Assembly: GCA_903944555.1 (NCBI GenBank)
Contig: CAJASG010000663.1
Coordinates: 1 to 6,816 of the forward strand
Source of the DNA: an uncultured beta proteobacterium
GTDB taxonomy: Bacteria; Pseudomonadota; Gammaproteobacteria; Burkholderiales; Burkholderiaceae_C
Length of the DNA: 6,816 nt
Reading direction: 5' to 3'
The notes under the pieces were generated by a model. The model saw nothing but the letters and a program-made list of their open reading frames with translations, searched no databases and was not told the DNA's origin. The position numbers and the translations under genes are program-made. Of this stretch, positions 1-6,335 are shown in pieces (within the stretch, counting starts at the first letter, position 1; each line of letters starts with the position of its first letter).

Positions 1-283
1 CAGCGTCGCCACGCCCACGCGGCGCGTGGTGGTGGCGGCCGACGCGATCTCCGATGTGGACATTACCGCCGCCGAGATGCTGGTGGAGCTGCACCGCGAG
101 CTGAAGCAACAAGGGATTGAACTGTGGTTTGCGGGTCTGAAGGGGCCGGTGAAAGACCGCTTGCAGCACTACGGTACCCTGCAGACGATTGGCACCCAGA
201 TTTTTTCACCCACCCTCGGGCAAGCCGTCAACCTGTACAGGTCCACCCACGCGGTGGACTGGAAGGACTGGGACGAGCAGTGA
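1..283 (+). CDS. SulP-family anion transporter, C-terminal STAS domain (5' end outside window)
   Basis: The reading frame is open from position 2 to the TGA at 281-283, giving about 93 residues of a protein that begins upstream. The visible part matches the end of a SulP permease: a beta strand (RRVVVAAD), then the STAS nucleotide-binding-like loop and helix (AISDVDITAAEMLVELHREL), then a strand reading IELWFAGLKGPVKDRL and a closing helix (FSPTLGQAVNLY). SulP proteins are inner-membrane transporters of sulfate, bicarbonate or other anions, and the cytoplasmic STAS domain regulates transport. The substrate cannot be told from this fragment. A GTG at 26 could be taken for a start, but the frame continues upstream and the domain would be cut in half, so the gene is treated as partial. 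The last 44 codons recur as a degraded copy at 3317-3447. The next gene is convergent and ends 68 bases further on. Confidence 0.85.
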   Translation, partial: SVATPTRRVVVAADAISDVDITAAEMLVELHRELKQQGIELWFAGLKGPVKDRLQHYGTLQTIGTQIFSPTLGQAVNLYRSTHAVDWKDWDEQ

Positions 284-289
284 GTCTTG

Positions 290-301
290 TTACTTGCCCG
301 C
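290..301 (-). pseudogene. Possible four-codon remnant of an msrA 3' end
   Basis: Read on the minus strand, these 12 bases spell Ala-Gly-Lys-stop, the same ending as the intact MsrA at 3458. They differ from that msrA end at three of 12 bases; all three are transitions at third codon positions and are silent. Six bases separate them from the TGA of the intact sulP. At the other end of the locus, seven bases separate the corresponding point of the sulP remnant from the msrA stop codon. Further back, only scattered codons agree (a Gly GGG and a Gln CAA in register). The match is short and could be chance; position and pattern are what make it worth recording. Confidence 0.3.
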
Positions 302-351
302 TTTGCTCCCAATAGCTTGCGCACCCGCTTGAACCGCAGACGCCCCGGCAC

Positions 352-3162
352 TTAACGCGTCAGATTCAAGTGGATCTGAATCTCATGTGCAGCAGCGGCA
401 AAGGCTTCAGTCAACGGTTGCACCAATGCTGCACAGCTTGGCGCGTCGCCATTTCGTCCTGCGGTTTCCAGGCGTTGGCAGAGTTCACTTAAGGCCAGTG
501 CACCCACGCTGCGGGCTGCCGACTTGAGTGAGTGGGCAGCATCCGCCAGGACGGTTGTGTCGTCAGTCAATGTGGCTCTGCGAATTTCGGCGACTTGCCT
601 TTCAGCGGAGAGCAAGAATTTTTCCAGCAAGCTGCGATGCGTGGTCGAGTTGTTTCCCACCATCTCGACCAGCGCAGTGATGTCCCACACGGCAAGGGTT
701 TCAGCTTTGCGTTTGGGTAACCACTTATCTAGCATCGTTTTCAGTTCTGCCATTCGCAGCGGTTTCGAAATGTAGTCGTCCATGCCACGCGCATGGCAAA
801 GCTGGGCAACGCCTTGCATGGCATTGGCGGTCACGGCGATGATGGGTAGACGAGTGTGTGCCGACTCGGTCGCCCGAATGGCTTCCGTCAGCCCAAAGCC
901 GTCCAGGTTGGGCATGTGGCAGTCGCTCAACAGCAAAGCATATCGGCCCGGGTTGGCTTGCCACATTTGCAGTGCGATGGCGCCGTCTTCTGCCATCTCG
1001 CAGATATAGCCCAACTGGCGCAACTGCTCTTGCATCACTTCGCGGTTGGTCTCGTTATCTTCGGCCAGCAAGATCAGTCGCTGAGCTTGCACGGCTTGGT
1101 CCATTGCCGTTGCGTTGGGGTGCTGTGTCTGTGGGTGGACAATCTGAGTACGGCGTTGTGCTGGTTCTGATAACGGTATTGGCGGTGGATGCTGCCCAGC
1201 TTCACAGGGCTCCAAGCCCAGCTGGATGATGAATTCAGAGCCAACACCAGGCACGCTGGTCGCGGTGATGCTTCCACCCATGAGATCGATCAGGCGCTGG
1301 CTAATGGATAACCCCAGCCCCGTGCCACCAAACTTGCGCGATGTAGTTTGGTCTGCCTGAGTGAACGGCATAAACAGTTTGGCCAGAACTTCGGCACTCA
1401 TACCAATACCGTTGTCCTTTACGCTGAGGCGCATGCCATGGCGGCCATCGGTTAGCGTGCAGGATTTCACCAACAACATGACCTGTGCGGGGCGCTCAGA
1501 AGGGTTGGCTGTGAACTTTAGGGCGTTACTCACCAGGTTAATCAGCACCTGTCGCAAGCGGTTGGGATCGCCGCGCACCCAATGTGGAAGGTCTGGCTCA
1601 ACATGCATGGACAACACAATCGACTTGGCCTTGGCAGTGGAGTCTATTAGCTGGACCACCCCGTCCACCACCCCACGCAGGTGCATGGGGATGCTTTCAA
1701 CCTCGAGCTTTCCGGCCTCGATCTTGGAGAAGTCCAGTATGTCATTCAATATTTTCAGCAATGCTATGGACGACGTTTGAATGGTGCCCAGCATGCGAGA
1801 CTGATCGGACGACAGCGAGGTTTCCTGCAAGATGTCGATCATGCCGATCACCCCGTTCATAGGGGTGCGAATCTCGTGGCTCATATTCGACAGAAATTCC
1901 GACTTGTTGCGACTGGCCGCATTGGCGGTGTCTTCGGCCAGCATACGTTGAGTGCTGCTGATCTGATGCTGGCGCATTTGGTAGGCCAAAGCCAGTGCGA
2001 GCATGTTGGCTTCCAGAATCACGCCCAACTCCAGGCCATGGTAGGTCAGTGTCGTGAAGGGAATCAGTCCCAATACAGTCAACATGGTGGCGATTCCCCC
2101 CAGCATGCCGCAGATCACCGCAACCAGGAAATAGCGCCCAGCGGCCCGTTTGTGTTTTTGTCTGAAAAGGCCAAGCAACACCATACACACGGACGCGAAA
2201 CCAAAAAATCCAAAGGCGAAAAGTGCCGCTGGCAATTGGGCATCGGCGAGAGCAAGCGTGAGAATCAATGCCACTGCAGAAATCGCCCCCCAGCGCAGCC
2301 AACGCAGGACCAGCGGTGCATTTTCGGCAAGCTCCAGAAAACGGCTTGCAAACAACCAGCCGCAACTGCCAAAGACCACCATCAGAATCAGGATGATGTA
2401 GCGTTGCAACTGCACTTGTCCGGCCCAAAGGTAAGCCAAACCGTGCCCTGTGTAGGCGATGTCCAGGCACAGCAGCGCAGACAGGTACAGGCAATAGAGA
2501 AAATACCGGCTTTCTCGCAAGCCGAGGTACAGCATTGCGTTGTAGGCAATGAGTGTGAGCAACATGCCGTAGATCAAGCCATAGCCGTAATTCACCCAGC
2601 GCAGGCTGGCCTGCGCTTGTTCTGGTGTCAACAGTTCGCTGGGGATCACCATCGGATCAATGGACTCGACGCGCACAAACAACTCACTGGTCCCGGGTTG
2701 AAACACGGGTACCACTTCGTAGCCAATGGCGACCTGAATGCCGGGCGCGCCGGAGCGGTCATCCCCTGTGAACCAGTGGGCAGTGTCCTGACCGTCACGC
2801 ACGAGATAGACGTCAATCTTGTCAATCCAGGTCGTGCCGACCCGCAAGTGCATGGGCAATGGCTGCGCTGTCGGATTCAGCACACTCCAGCGAAACCACA
2901 CAGATCGTGCGCCGATTCCGTAGCCCGGTACGTCACGGGTGCCCTGTTGAAATCGGTTTGCTCGATGCAGTTCTTGAACCTCTGCCCGTGTTAGCGGGGG
3001 GCCATCCTCAAAGAAAAATTCGGCCTGCTTCCCCAAATATCCACTTTGCAATTCGGGCAGCACTAGAGTCTGCGCCCCGGCCCAAACCGATGAAAATGCG
3101 AGAAAAAAGCTCAGCAAAGCTTTCGCAAATTGATAGGGCGTCAGAGGCGTCGAACGTATCAT
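352..3162 (-). CDS. Hybrid sensor histidine kinase (7TMR-DISM sensor, HisKA, HATPase, receiver, Hpt)
   Basis: This is a 936-residue inner-membrane phosphorelay kinase. Residues 1-30 form a signal peptide (likely cut after AGA, before QTLVL). About 35-180 resemble a periplasmic 7TMR-DISM extracellular domain, a beta-rich, carbohydrate-binding-like sensor. Seven hydrophobic helices follow at roughly 193-213, 220-241, 254-274, 288-308, 310-332, 344-367 and 374-394. The HisKA H-box SNMSHEIRTPMNG carries His429. The ATPase shows the N box (Asn542, Asn546), G1 (DNGIG, 583-587), F box (597-604) and G2 (GGTGLGLSI, 612-620). The receiver (about 696-815) has Glu701-Asp702, the phosphoacceptor Asp747, Thr778 and Lys800. 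The C-terminal Hpt domain has His877 in AAHSLKSAARS. All phosphotransfer residues are present, so a full His-Asp-His relay is expected. The final response regulator is not in the window. The ligand is unknown. No good Shine-Dalgarno precedes the ATG (only GGAT about 12 bases upstream), but this start gives a proper signal peptide. The gene is flanked by copies of the sulP 3' end. Confidence 0.93.
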   Translation of the reverse strand: MIRSTPLTPYQFAKALLSFFLAFSSVWAGAQTLVLPELQSGYLGKQAEFFFEDGPPLTRAEVQELHRANRFQQGTRDVPGYGIGARSVWFRWSVLNPTAQPLPMHLRVGTTWIDKIDVYLVRDGQDTAHWFTGDDRSGAPGIQVAIGYEVVPVFQPGTSELFVRVESIDPMVIPSELLTPEQAQASLRWVNYGYGLIYGMLLTLIAYNAMLYLGLRESRYFLYCLYLSALLCLDIAYTGHGLAYLWAGQVQLQRYIILILMVVFGSCGWLFASRFLELAENAPLVLRWLRWGAISAVALILTLALADAQLPAALFAFGFFGFASVCMVLLGLFRQKHKRAAGRYFLVAVICGMLGGIATMLTVLGLIPFTTLTYHGLELGVILEANMLALALAYQMRQHQISSTQRMLAEDTANAASRNKSEFLSNMSHEIRTPMNGVIGMIDILQETSLSSDQSRMLGTIQTSSIALLKILNDILDFSKIEAGKLEVESIPMHLRGVVDGVVQLIDSTAKAKSIVLSMHVEPDLPHWVRGDPNRLRQVLINLVSNALKFTANPSERPAQVMLLVKSCTLTDGRHGMRLSVKDNGIGMSAEVLAKLFMPFTQADQTTSRKFGGTGLGLSISQRLIDLMGGSITATSVPGVGSEFIIQLGLEPCEAGQHPPPIPLSEPAQRRTQIVHPQTQHPNATAMDQAVQAQRLILLAEDNETNREVMQEQLRQLGYICEMAEDGAIALQMWQANPGRYALLLSDCHMPNLDGFGLTEAIRATESAHTRLPIIAVTANAMQGVAQLCHARGMDDYISKPLRMAELKTMLDKWLPKRKAETLAVWDITALVEMVGNNSTTHRSLLEKFLLSAERQVAEIRRATLTDDTTVLADAAHSLKSAARSVGALALSELCQRLETAGRNGDAPSCAALVQPLTEAFAAAAHEIQIHLNLTR

Positions 3163-3227
3163 TGCAGTGTTTGATCCAGTGGCGGCGGACTAGAGGTTTC
3201 AGCACAGTATTGGAAGCATCGTACCGC

Positions 3228-3277
3228 GTTGCCGCAACACAACCCCAATCGCATTCAGCCATGACCACATGATGTGG
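3228..3277. promoter_or_regulatory. Two short palindromes upstream of the sensor kinase gene
   Basis: The region 3163-3307 upstream of the kinase ATG holds no convincing gene. It contains two perfect palindromes with a one-base centre: GTTGC-C-GCAAC at 3228-3238 and CCACAT-G-ATGTGG at 3265-3277. They lie about 70 and 110 bases upstream of the start codon, where the kinase promoter should be. They could be operator sites, but short palindromes also arise by chance. I see no clear -35/-10 pair on the minus strand here. Confidence 0.25.
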
Positions 3278-3307
3278 GGGCTCAGGTTTCTATGTCCGAT
3301 CCATCGC

Positions 3308-3447
3308 ATGAGGCTGGTGAAAGACCGCATGCAGCACTGCGGCACCCTGCAAGCAATTGGCCCTCCCATTTTTCACCCACGGTGGGCCAAGCCGTCAACC
3401 GATACCGCGCCACCCATGCGGTCGATTGGAAAGACTGGGACGAGTAG
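3308..3447 (+). pseudogene. Degraded copy of the SulP transporter 3' end
   Basis: From the GTG codon at 3317 this stretch aligns codon by codon with 149-280, the last 44 codons of the intact SulP gene. By hand count about 107 of 132 positions agree, with weak similarity back to about 3308. One T is missing: six Ts at 201-206 against five at 3369-3373. This breaks the frame after the ATTGGC-CCTCCC-ATTTTT stretch. With the T restored it would read FSPTVGQAVNRYRATHAVDWKDWDE-stop, with TAG replacing the final Gln codon. Apart from the frameshift and the stop, nine of the differing codons are synonymous (GGT/GGC, CAC/CAT, GAC/GAT, AAG/AAA, AGG/CGC and others), so the copy diverged under protein-level constraint before it decayed. 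No upstream part of a SulP gene precedes it. It ends 10 bases before the stop codon of the convergent msrA. Confidence 0.85.
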
Positions 3448-3457
3448 TCGTCCGTGC

Positions 3458-4066
3458 CTATTTGCCTGCCAGCGGCCCCCACAGTTGCTGCAGCCGCGCA
3501 TCGCGCCCGCAACTGGTGCGGTAGTACTTGTAGCGCAAAGGGTTCTTTTTGTAGTAATCCTGGTGGTATTCCTCGGCCGGGTAGAAGACGCTGCCCAACA
3601 GGACCTCGGTGACGATGCCTTCTTTGAAGGGTTTGCTTTTCTCCAGCGCAGCGCGTGACTCCTGCGCCACCTTGAGTTGCTCCGCATTTTGGGCAAAGAT
3701 CGCGCTGCGGTAGGGGGTGCCATGGTCACAAAACTGCTGGTCTTTCACCGTGGGGTCGATGGTGCGCCAGAAGTACTCCACCAAGCGTTGGTAGCTCACC
3801 TTGCTGGGGTCGTAAAGCACCTCCACCACCTCGGCATGGCCGGTGGTGTGGCTGGACACTTGTTCGTAAGTGGGGTTGTTGGTTTTGCCACCGCTGTAGC
3901 CCGAGGTGGTGGACAACACGCCAGGAATTTTGTCAAAGTCCGACTCCACGCACCAGAAACACCCGCCTGCAAACACCGCCTTGGCCGTGGTTTGTGCACT
4001 GACGTTTGCGCTGCCCAGCAAAGCCAGGCCCAACAGTGCGGCTGAAAATAGGGGTTTGAGTTTCAT
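3458..4066 (-). CDS. msrA: Peptide-methionine (S)-S-oxide reductase MsrA, exported
   Basis: MsrA reduces the S-diastereomer of methionine sulfoxide in proteins, using thioredoxin-like donors. With the start at 4066 the protein has 202 residues. Residues 1-24 are a signal peptide (MKLKPLF, a Leu/Ala core, then NVSA before QTTAK). The catalytic motif GGCFWC spans 34-39 with catalytic Cys36. Other family motifs are SGYSGG (55-60), HTTGHAEVVEVLYDP (73-86), QFCDHGTPYRSAIF (111-124) and EEYHQDYYKKNP (165-176). Cys113 and Cys186 (TSCGRD) are the remaining cysteines after the catalytic pair and are candidates for disulfide relay. An ATG 39 bases further upstream is in frame but would add MQQRCCAHIQRCR before the signal peptide. 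I chose 4066 because AAAGGT lies just upstream and the ATG overlaps the msrB stop codon as ATGA, implying coupled translation. Export suggests repair of periplasmic or membrane-facing proteins. Confidence 0.95.
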   Translation of the reverse strand: MKLKPLFSAALLGLALLGSANVSAQTTAKAVFAGGCFWCVESDFDKIPGVLSTTSGYSGGKTNNPTYEQVSSHTTGHAEVVEVLYDPSKVSYQRLVEYFWRTIDPTVKDQQFCDHGTPYRSAIFAQNAEQLKVAQESRAALEKSKPFKEGIVTEVLLGSVFYPAEEYHQDYYKKNPLRYKYYRTSCGRDARLQQLWGPLAGK

Positions 4067-4542
4067 ACGGCACCTTTGAATGTGAGCGCAACACCGTTGT
4101 TGCAATAGCGCTTGCCGCTGGGTTGGGGCCCGTCGTTAAACACATGGCCCTGGTGGCCTTCGCAACGCGCACAGTGGTATTCCGTGCGGGGCAGTATGAG
4201 TTTGAAGTCGGTTTTGGTCTCCAGCGCACCTGGCAGAAAAGTGAAGAAACTGGGCCAGCCGGTACCACTGTCGTACTTCATGTCGGAGCTAAACAGCGGC
4301 AAATCACAACCCGCGCAATGGTAGGTGCCCTTGCGCTTCTCGCCGTTCAATGGGCTGGTGCCCGAGCGCTCGGTGCCTTCTTGGCGCAGTACGTCGTATT
4401 GCGCGGCACCCAGACGCTTCTTCCATTCGGCGTCGCTCAGGCGCAGCGGCACAATTTTTGATCCCTCCGCCGCATGGGCGCTGGACAGGTGTTGTGCCAG
4501 ACCCAGAGTGCCCATCAGGGCGAGAAGTCGACGACGCAGCAT
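4063..4542 (-). CDS. msrB: Peptide-methionine (R)-S-oxide reductase MsrB, exported
   Basis: MsrB reduces the R-diastereomer of methionine sulfoxide, complementing MsrA. The protein has 159 residues. It starts MLRRRLLALMG, a leader with consecutive arginines that may use the Tat route, and is probably cut after SAHA (residue 24). The zinc site is formed by CAGC (Cys76, Cys79) and CARC (Cys124, Cys127). The core motifs are GTGWPSF (93-99), GHQGHVFNDGP (129-139) and RYCNNG with the catalytic Cys147. After leader removal these five are the only cysteines. The position where many MsrB enzymes carry a recycling cysteine (SGCGWPSF) holds Thr94, so regeneration probably needs direct attack by an external thiol. 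AAGGA lies about 9 bases before the ATG. It is the first gene of an msrB-msrA unit; its stop overlaps the msrA start by four bases. Confidence 0.95.
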   Translation of the reverse strand: MLRRRLLALMGTLGLAQHLSSAHAAEGSKIVPLRLSDAEWKKRLGAAQYDVLRQEGTERSGTSPLNGEKRKGTYHCAGCDLPLFSSDMKYDSGTGWPSFFTFLPGALETKTDFKLILPRTEYHCARCEGHQGHVFNDGPQPSGKRYCNNGVALTFKGAV

Positions 4543-4590
4543 GGTGAGGTTCCTTGAAAGTGGTGCTTAGGACGTTGGTCGTGCACAAGA

Positions 4591-4627
4591 GCCAAACCTT
4601 ACCTATTTGTGCGCATAAATGTTTGGC
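4591..4627. promoter_or_regulatory. Nested inverted repeats upstream of msrB
   Basis: The outer arms GCCAAAC (4591-4597) and GTTTGGC (4621-4627) are perfect inverted repeats 23 bases apart. Between them lies a near-perfect 16-base palindrome, ATTTGTGCGCATAAAT (4605-4620), in which 14 of 16 positions are symmetrical about TGCGCA. The block sits 49-85 bases upstream of the msrB ATG, where its promoter should lie. On the minus strand a TTGCCA (-35-like) overlaps the outer right arm, but I see no good -10 at the right distance. This looks like an operator for a dimeric regulator of msrBA; the regulator is not identifiable. Confidence 0.4.
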
Positions 4628-4682
4628 AAGGGTCGGATTCCCCTGTTGAGTGGAGAGAAAGTCCCCTGTGAACGGGTGATTC

Positions 4683-4710
4683 GGAACTTGTCTGCATCAA
4701 ATGTGACTGT
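4683..4710 (+). promoter_or_regulatory. Candidate ECF/RpoE-type promoter
   Basis: GGAACTT at 4683-4689 is identical to the classic -35 element of RpoE-like extracytoplasmic-function sigma factors. Sixteen bases on, ACTGT (4706-4710) is a partial match to the expected -10 (TCTGA type). It points toward the FAS1 gene 112 bases downstream of this box. A seven-base match can occur by chance and the -10 is imperfect, so this is only a candidate. Confidence 0.25.
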
Positions 4711-4711
4711 T

Positions 4712-4763
4712 CGGTATTGTTTATTACCGTACGGTTTATAAGGTTACCTGTCGGTTGTATATT
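4712..4763 (+). promoter_or_regulatory. Tandem GGT-N10-ACC sites with 20-base period, and a -10-like box
   Basis: CGGT recurs at 4712, 4732 and 4752, exactly 20 bases apart. The first two units share CGGTnT-N6-TTACC, that is, two tandem half-palindromic sites GGT-N10-ACC at 4713-4728 and 4733-4748. The third has only the CGGT half. A perfect 10-base palindrome ACCGTACGGT (4726-4735) spans the junction of units one and two. TATATT at 4758-4763 is a plausible -10 box but lacks a good -35 at 17 bases, as in activator-dependent promoters. The spacing of two helical turns places the sites on one DNA face. They lie 60-110 bases before the FAS1 start codon, so that gene is the likely target. Confidence 0.4.
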
Positions 4764-4810
4764 TCATTTGCGCCACATTTTTGGCGGACTTGGCTGAATG
4801 CCATCAATTT

Positions 4811-4815
4811 TGGAG
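4811..4815 (+). promoter_or_regulatory. Ribosome binding site of the FAS1 gene
   Basis: TGGAG ends six bases before the ATG at 4822. It decides between this start and an in-frame ATG at 4798, which has no such site and would put MPSILEIS before the signal peptide. Confidence 0.75.
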
Positions 4816-4821
4816 ATTTCC

Positions 4822-5277
4822 ATGAAAAAGACTCTTATCGCTTCTGTTTTGGTCCTAGGCGCAGCATTTTCTGCAAACGCCAAAGACATTGTCGACACCG
4901 CCGTAGGTGCTGGCAGCTTTAAAACCCTGGCAGCAGCCCTTGGCGCAGCCGGCTTGGTCGATACCCTGAAAGGAAAGGGTCCGTTCACCGTGTTTGCGCC
5001 GACTGATGAGGCCTTCGCCAAAATCCCGAAGGCCGATCTGGACGCGCTGCTCAAGGACAAGGCAAAACTGACTGCTGTACTCACCTACCACGTAGTTGCG
5101 GGCAAGGTGATGGCGGCAGACGTGAAGGCCGGAAAAGTGAAGACCGTTCAGGGCTCTGAACTGACGGTCAGTACCATGGGCGGAGTCAAGGTCGACAACG
5201 CGAATGTGGTGAAAACCGATATCGTTGCCGATAACGGCGTCATCCACGTCATTGACTCTGTGGTGATGCCGAAGTAA
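4822..5277 (+). CDS. Secreted fasciclin (FAS1) domain protein
   Basis: This is a 151-residue single-domain protein. Residues 1-20 form a signal peptide ([20 protein letters not shown], cut before KDIVD). The rest is one FAS1 domain: [19 protein letters not shown] at the start, the H1 motif [11 protein letters not shown] (55-65), the central YH pair (89-90), and the H2 motif [14 protein letters not shown] (137-150) at the end. FAS1 domains act in adhesion and cell-surface or matrix interactions in many organisms. The role of the small bacterial stand-alone versions is poorly defined, so no specific function is assigned. There is no membrane anchor, lipobox or LPXTG motif, which suggests a periplasmic or released protein. 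It is transcribed alone, divergent from msrBA and convergent with lipA, whose stop lies 50 bases away. The upstream region carries tandem repeat sites likely to govern expression. Confidence 0.92.
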   Translation: MKKTLIASVLVLGAAFSANAKDIVDTAVGAGSFKTLAAALGAAGLVDTLKGKGPFTVFAPTDEAFAKIPKADLDALLKDKAKLTAVLTYHVVAGKVMAADVKAGKVKTVQGSELTVSTMGGVKVDNANVVKTDIVADNGVIHVIDSVVMPK

Positions 5278-5327
5278 GGCCCAGCACAGGCCGCGTGCGC
5301 TGAGCCTCTGTTTAGAAAAGGCCTGGG

Positions 5328-6335
5328 CTAGACGCTTCCCAGCGCGTGCCCGGCCTGCACATCGGCGTGGTACGAGCTGCGCACCATGGCGCCGACCGCG
5401 GCGTGCTTGAAACCCATCTCATAAGCACGGGTCTCAAACATCTTGAAGGTGTCGGGGTGCACATAGCGCTTCACGGTCAGGTGGCTCATGCTGGGGGCCA
5501 GGTACTGGCCGATGGTCAGCATTTCGATGTTGTGGTCGCGCATGTCCTGCATGACTTGCAGCACTTCTTCATCTGTCTCGCCCAGGCCGACCATGATGCC
5601 GCTCTTGGTCGGCACGTTGGGGTGCAACTCTTTGAACTTCTTGAGCAGGTTCAAGGAGAACTGGTAGTCGCTGCCAGGGCGGGCTTCCTTGTACAGGCGC
5701 GGGGCGGTTTCCAGATTGTGGTTCATCACATCCGGTGGCGCAGCCTGCAAAATCTTCAACGCGCGGTCGTCGCGGCCCCGGAAGTCGGGCACCAGCACTT
5801 CAATCTGCGTGGTGGGCGAGAGTTCGCGGATGCGGTTGATGCAATCGGCAAAGTGCTGGGCACCGCCGTCGCGCAGGTCATCGCGGTCCACGCTGGTGAT
5901 GACCACGTATTTGAGCTTGAGCTGGGCAATGGTTTTGGCCAAGTTCTCGGGCTCATTCGCATCCAGTGGGTCGGGTCGGCCGTGGCCCACATCGCAAAAC
6001 GGGCAGCGCCGCGTGCACTTGTCGCCCATGATCATGAAGGTGGCGGTGCCCTTGCCAAAGCATTCGCCGATGTTGGGGCAGGATGCCTCTTCGCACACCG
6101 TGACCAACTTGTTGGCGCGCAGCGTGTCCTTGATCTCGTAAAACCGGGTGCTGGGGGAGCCCGCCTTGACGCGGATCCAGTCCGGTTTCTTCAAAATTTC
6201 GCCCTGCACCACTTTGACCGGAATACGCGACAACTTGGCCGCCGCTTTTTGCTTGGCGCTGGGATCGTAGTTCTCAACGGTTTGGGCTTCGCGCACCGTG
6301 TTGTTGGGTACGGTGTCGGGTGTGCTTTGGGTCAT
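5328..6335 (-). CDS. lipA: Lipoyl synthase LipA (radical SAM)
   Basis: LipA inserts two sulfur atoms at C6 and C8 of protein-bound octanoyl groups, giving lipoyl cofactor on 2-oxoacid dehydrogenases and GcvH in the cytoplasm. The 335-residue protein carries both expected [4Fe-4S] sites. The auxiliary cluster cysteines are Cys81, Cys86 and Cys92 ([12 protein letters not shown]), with the serine ligand in RSSYHA (319-324) near the C-terminus. The radical SAM triad is Cys107, Cys111 and Cys114 (CTRRCPFC). Other family marks are [16 protein letters not shown] (144-159), NHNLET (205-210) and [11 protein letters not shown] (244-254). The N-terminal extension of about 50 residues is variable, as is usual in this family. 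The ATG overlaps the lipB stop as ATGA, so the two genes are probably translationally coupled; only a weak ribosome site precedes it. It converges with the FAS1 gene without an obvious strong terminator between them. Confidence 0.98.
   Translation of the reverse strand: MTQSTPDTVPNNTVREAQTVENYDPSAKQKAAAKLSRIPVKVVQGEILKKPDWIRVKAGSPSTRFYEIKDTLRANKLVTVCEEASCPNIGECFGKGTATFMIMGDKCTRRCPFCDVGHGRPDPLDANEPENLAKTIAQLKLKYVVITSVDRDDLRDGGAQHFADCINRIRELSPTTQIEVLVPDFRGRDDRALKILQAAPPDVMNHNLETAPRLYKEARPGSDYQFSLNLLKKFKELHPNVPTKSGIMVGLGETDEEVLQVMQDMRDHNIEMLTIGQYLAPSMSHLTVKRYVHPDTFKMFETRAYEMGFKHAAVGAMVRSSYHADVQAGHALGSV

Noticed and set aside
306..325. The stretch around TGCTCCCAATAGCTTGCGC as a member of an interspersed intergenic repeat seen in Comamonadaceae genomes.
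   Set aside because: The resemblance is from memory only, there is just one copy here, and no inverted structure supports it. A genome-wide repeat count would settle it.
1681..2994. A 437-codon open frame on the plus strand inside the sensor kinase gene.
   Set aside because: It lies wholly antisense to a protein with complete, ordered kinase motifs. Its translation is rich in Gln, His and Cys with no recognisable domain, typical of an antisense shadow.
284..3316. The kinase segment as a conventional transposon or integron cassette.
   Set aside because: There is no transposase, integrase, terminal inverted repeat or short target-site duplication; the flanking repeats are gene fragments about 130 bases long.
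3269..3658. A plus-strand open frame running from before the sulP remnant into the msrA region.
   Set aside because: It follows the sulP frame only up to the lost T, then reads out of frame and antisense through msrA. It does not represent a real protein.
4771..4786. CGCCA/TGGCG hairpin in the FAS1 leader as a riboswitch or attenuator.
   Set aside because: The stem has only five pairs with a six-base loop, lies well before the ribosome site and has no alternative pairing partner that I can see.
5279..5328. GCCCAG/CTGGGC inverted repeat between the FAS1 gene and lipA as a terminator.
   Set aside because: The arms are only six bases with a loop of nearly 40 and there is no T run, so it is not a convincing intrinsic terminator. 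No better hairpin was found in this gap.
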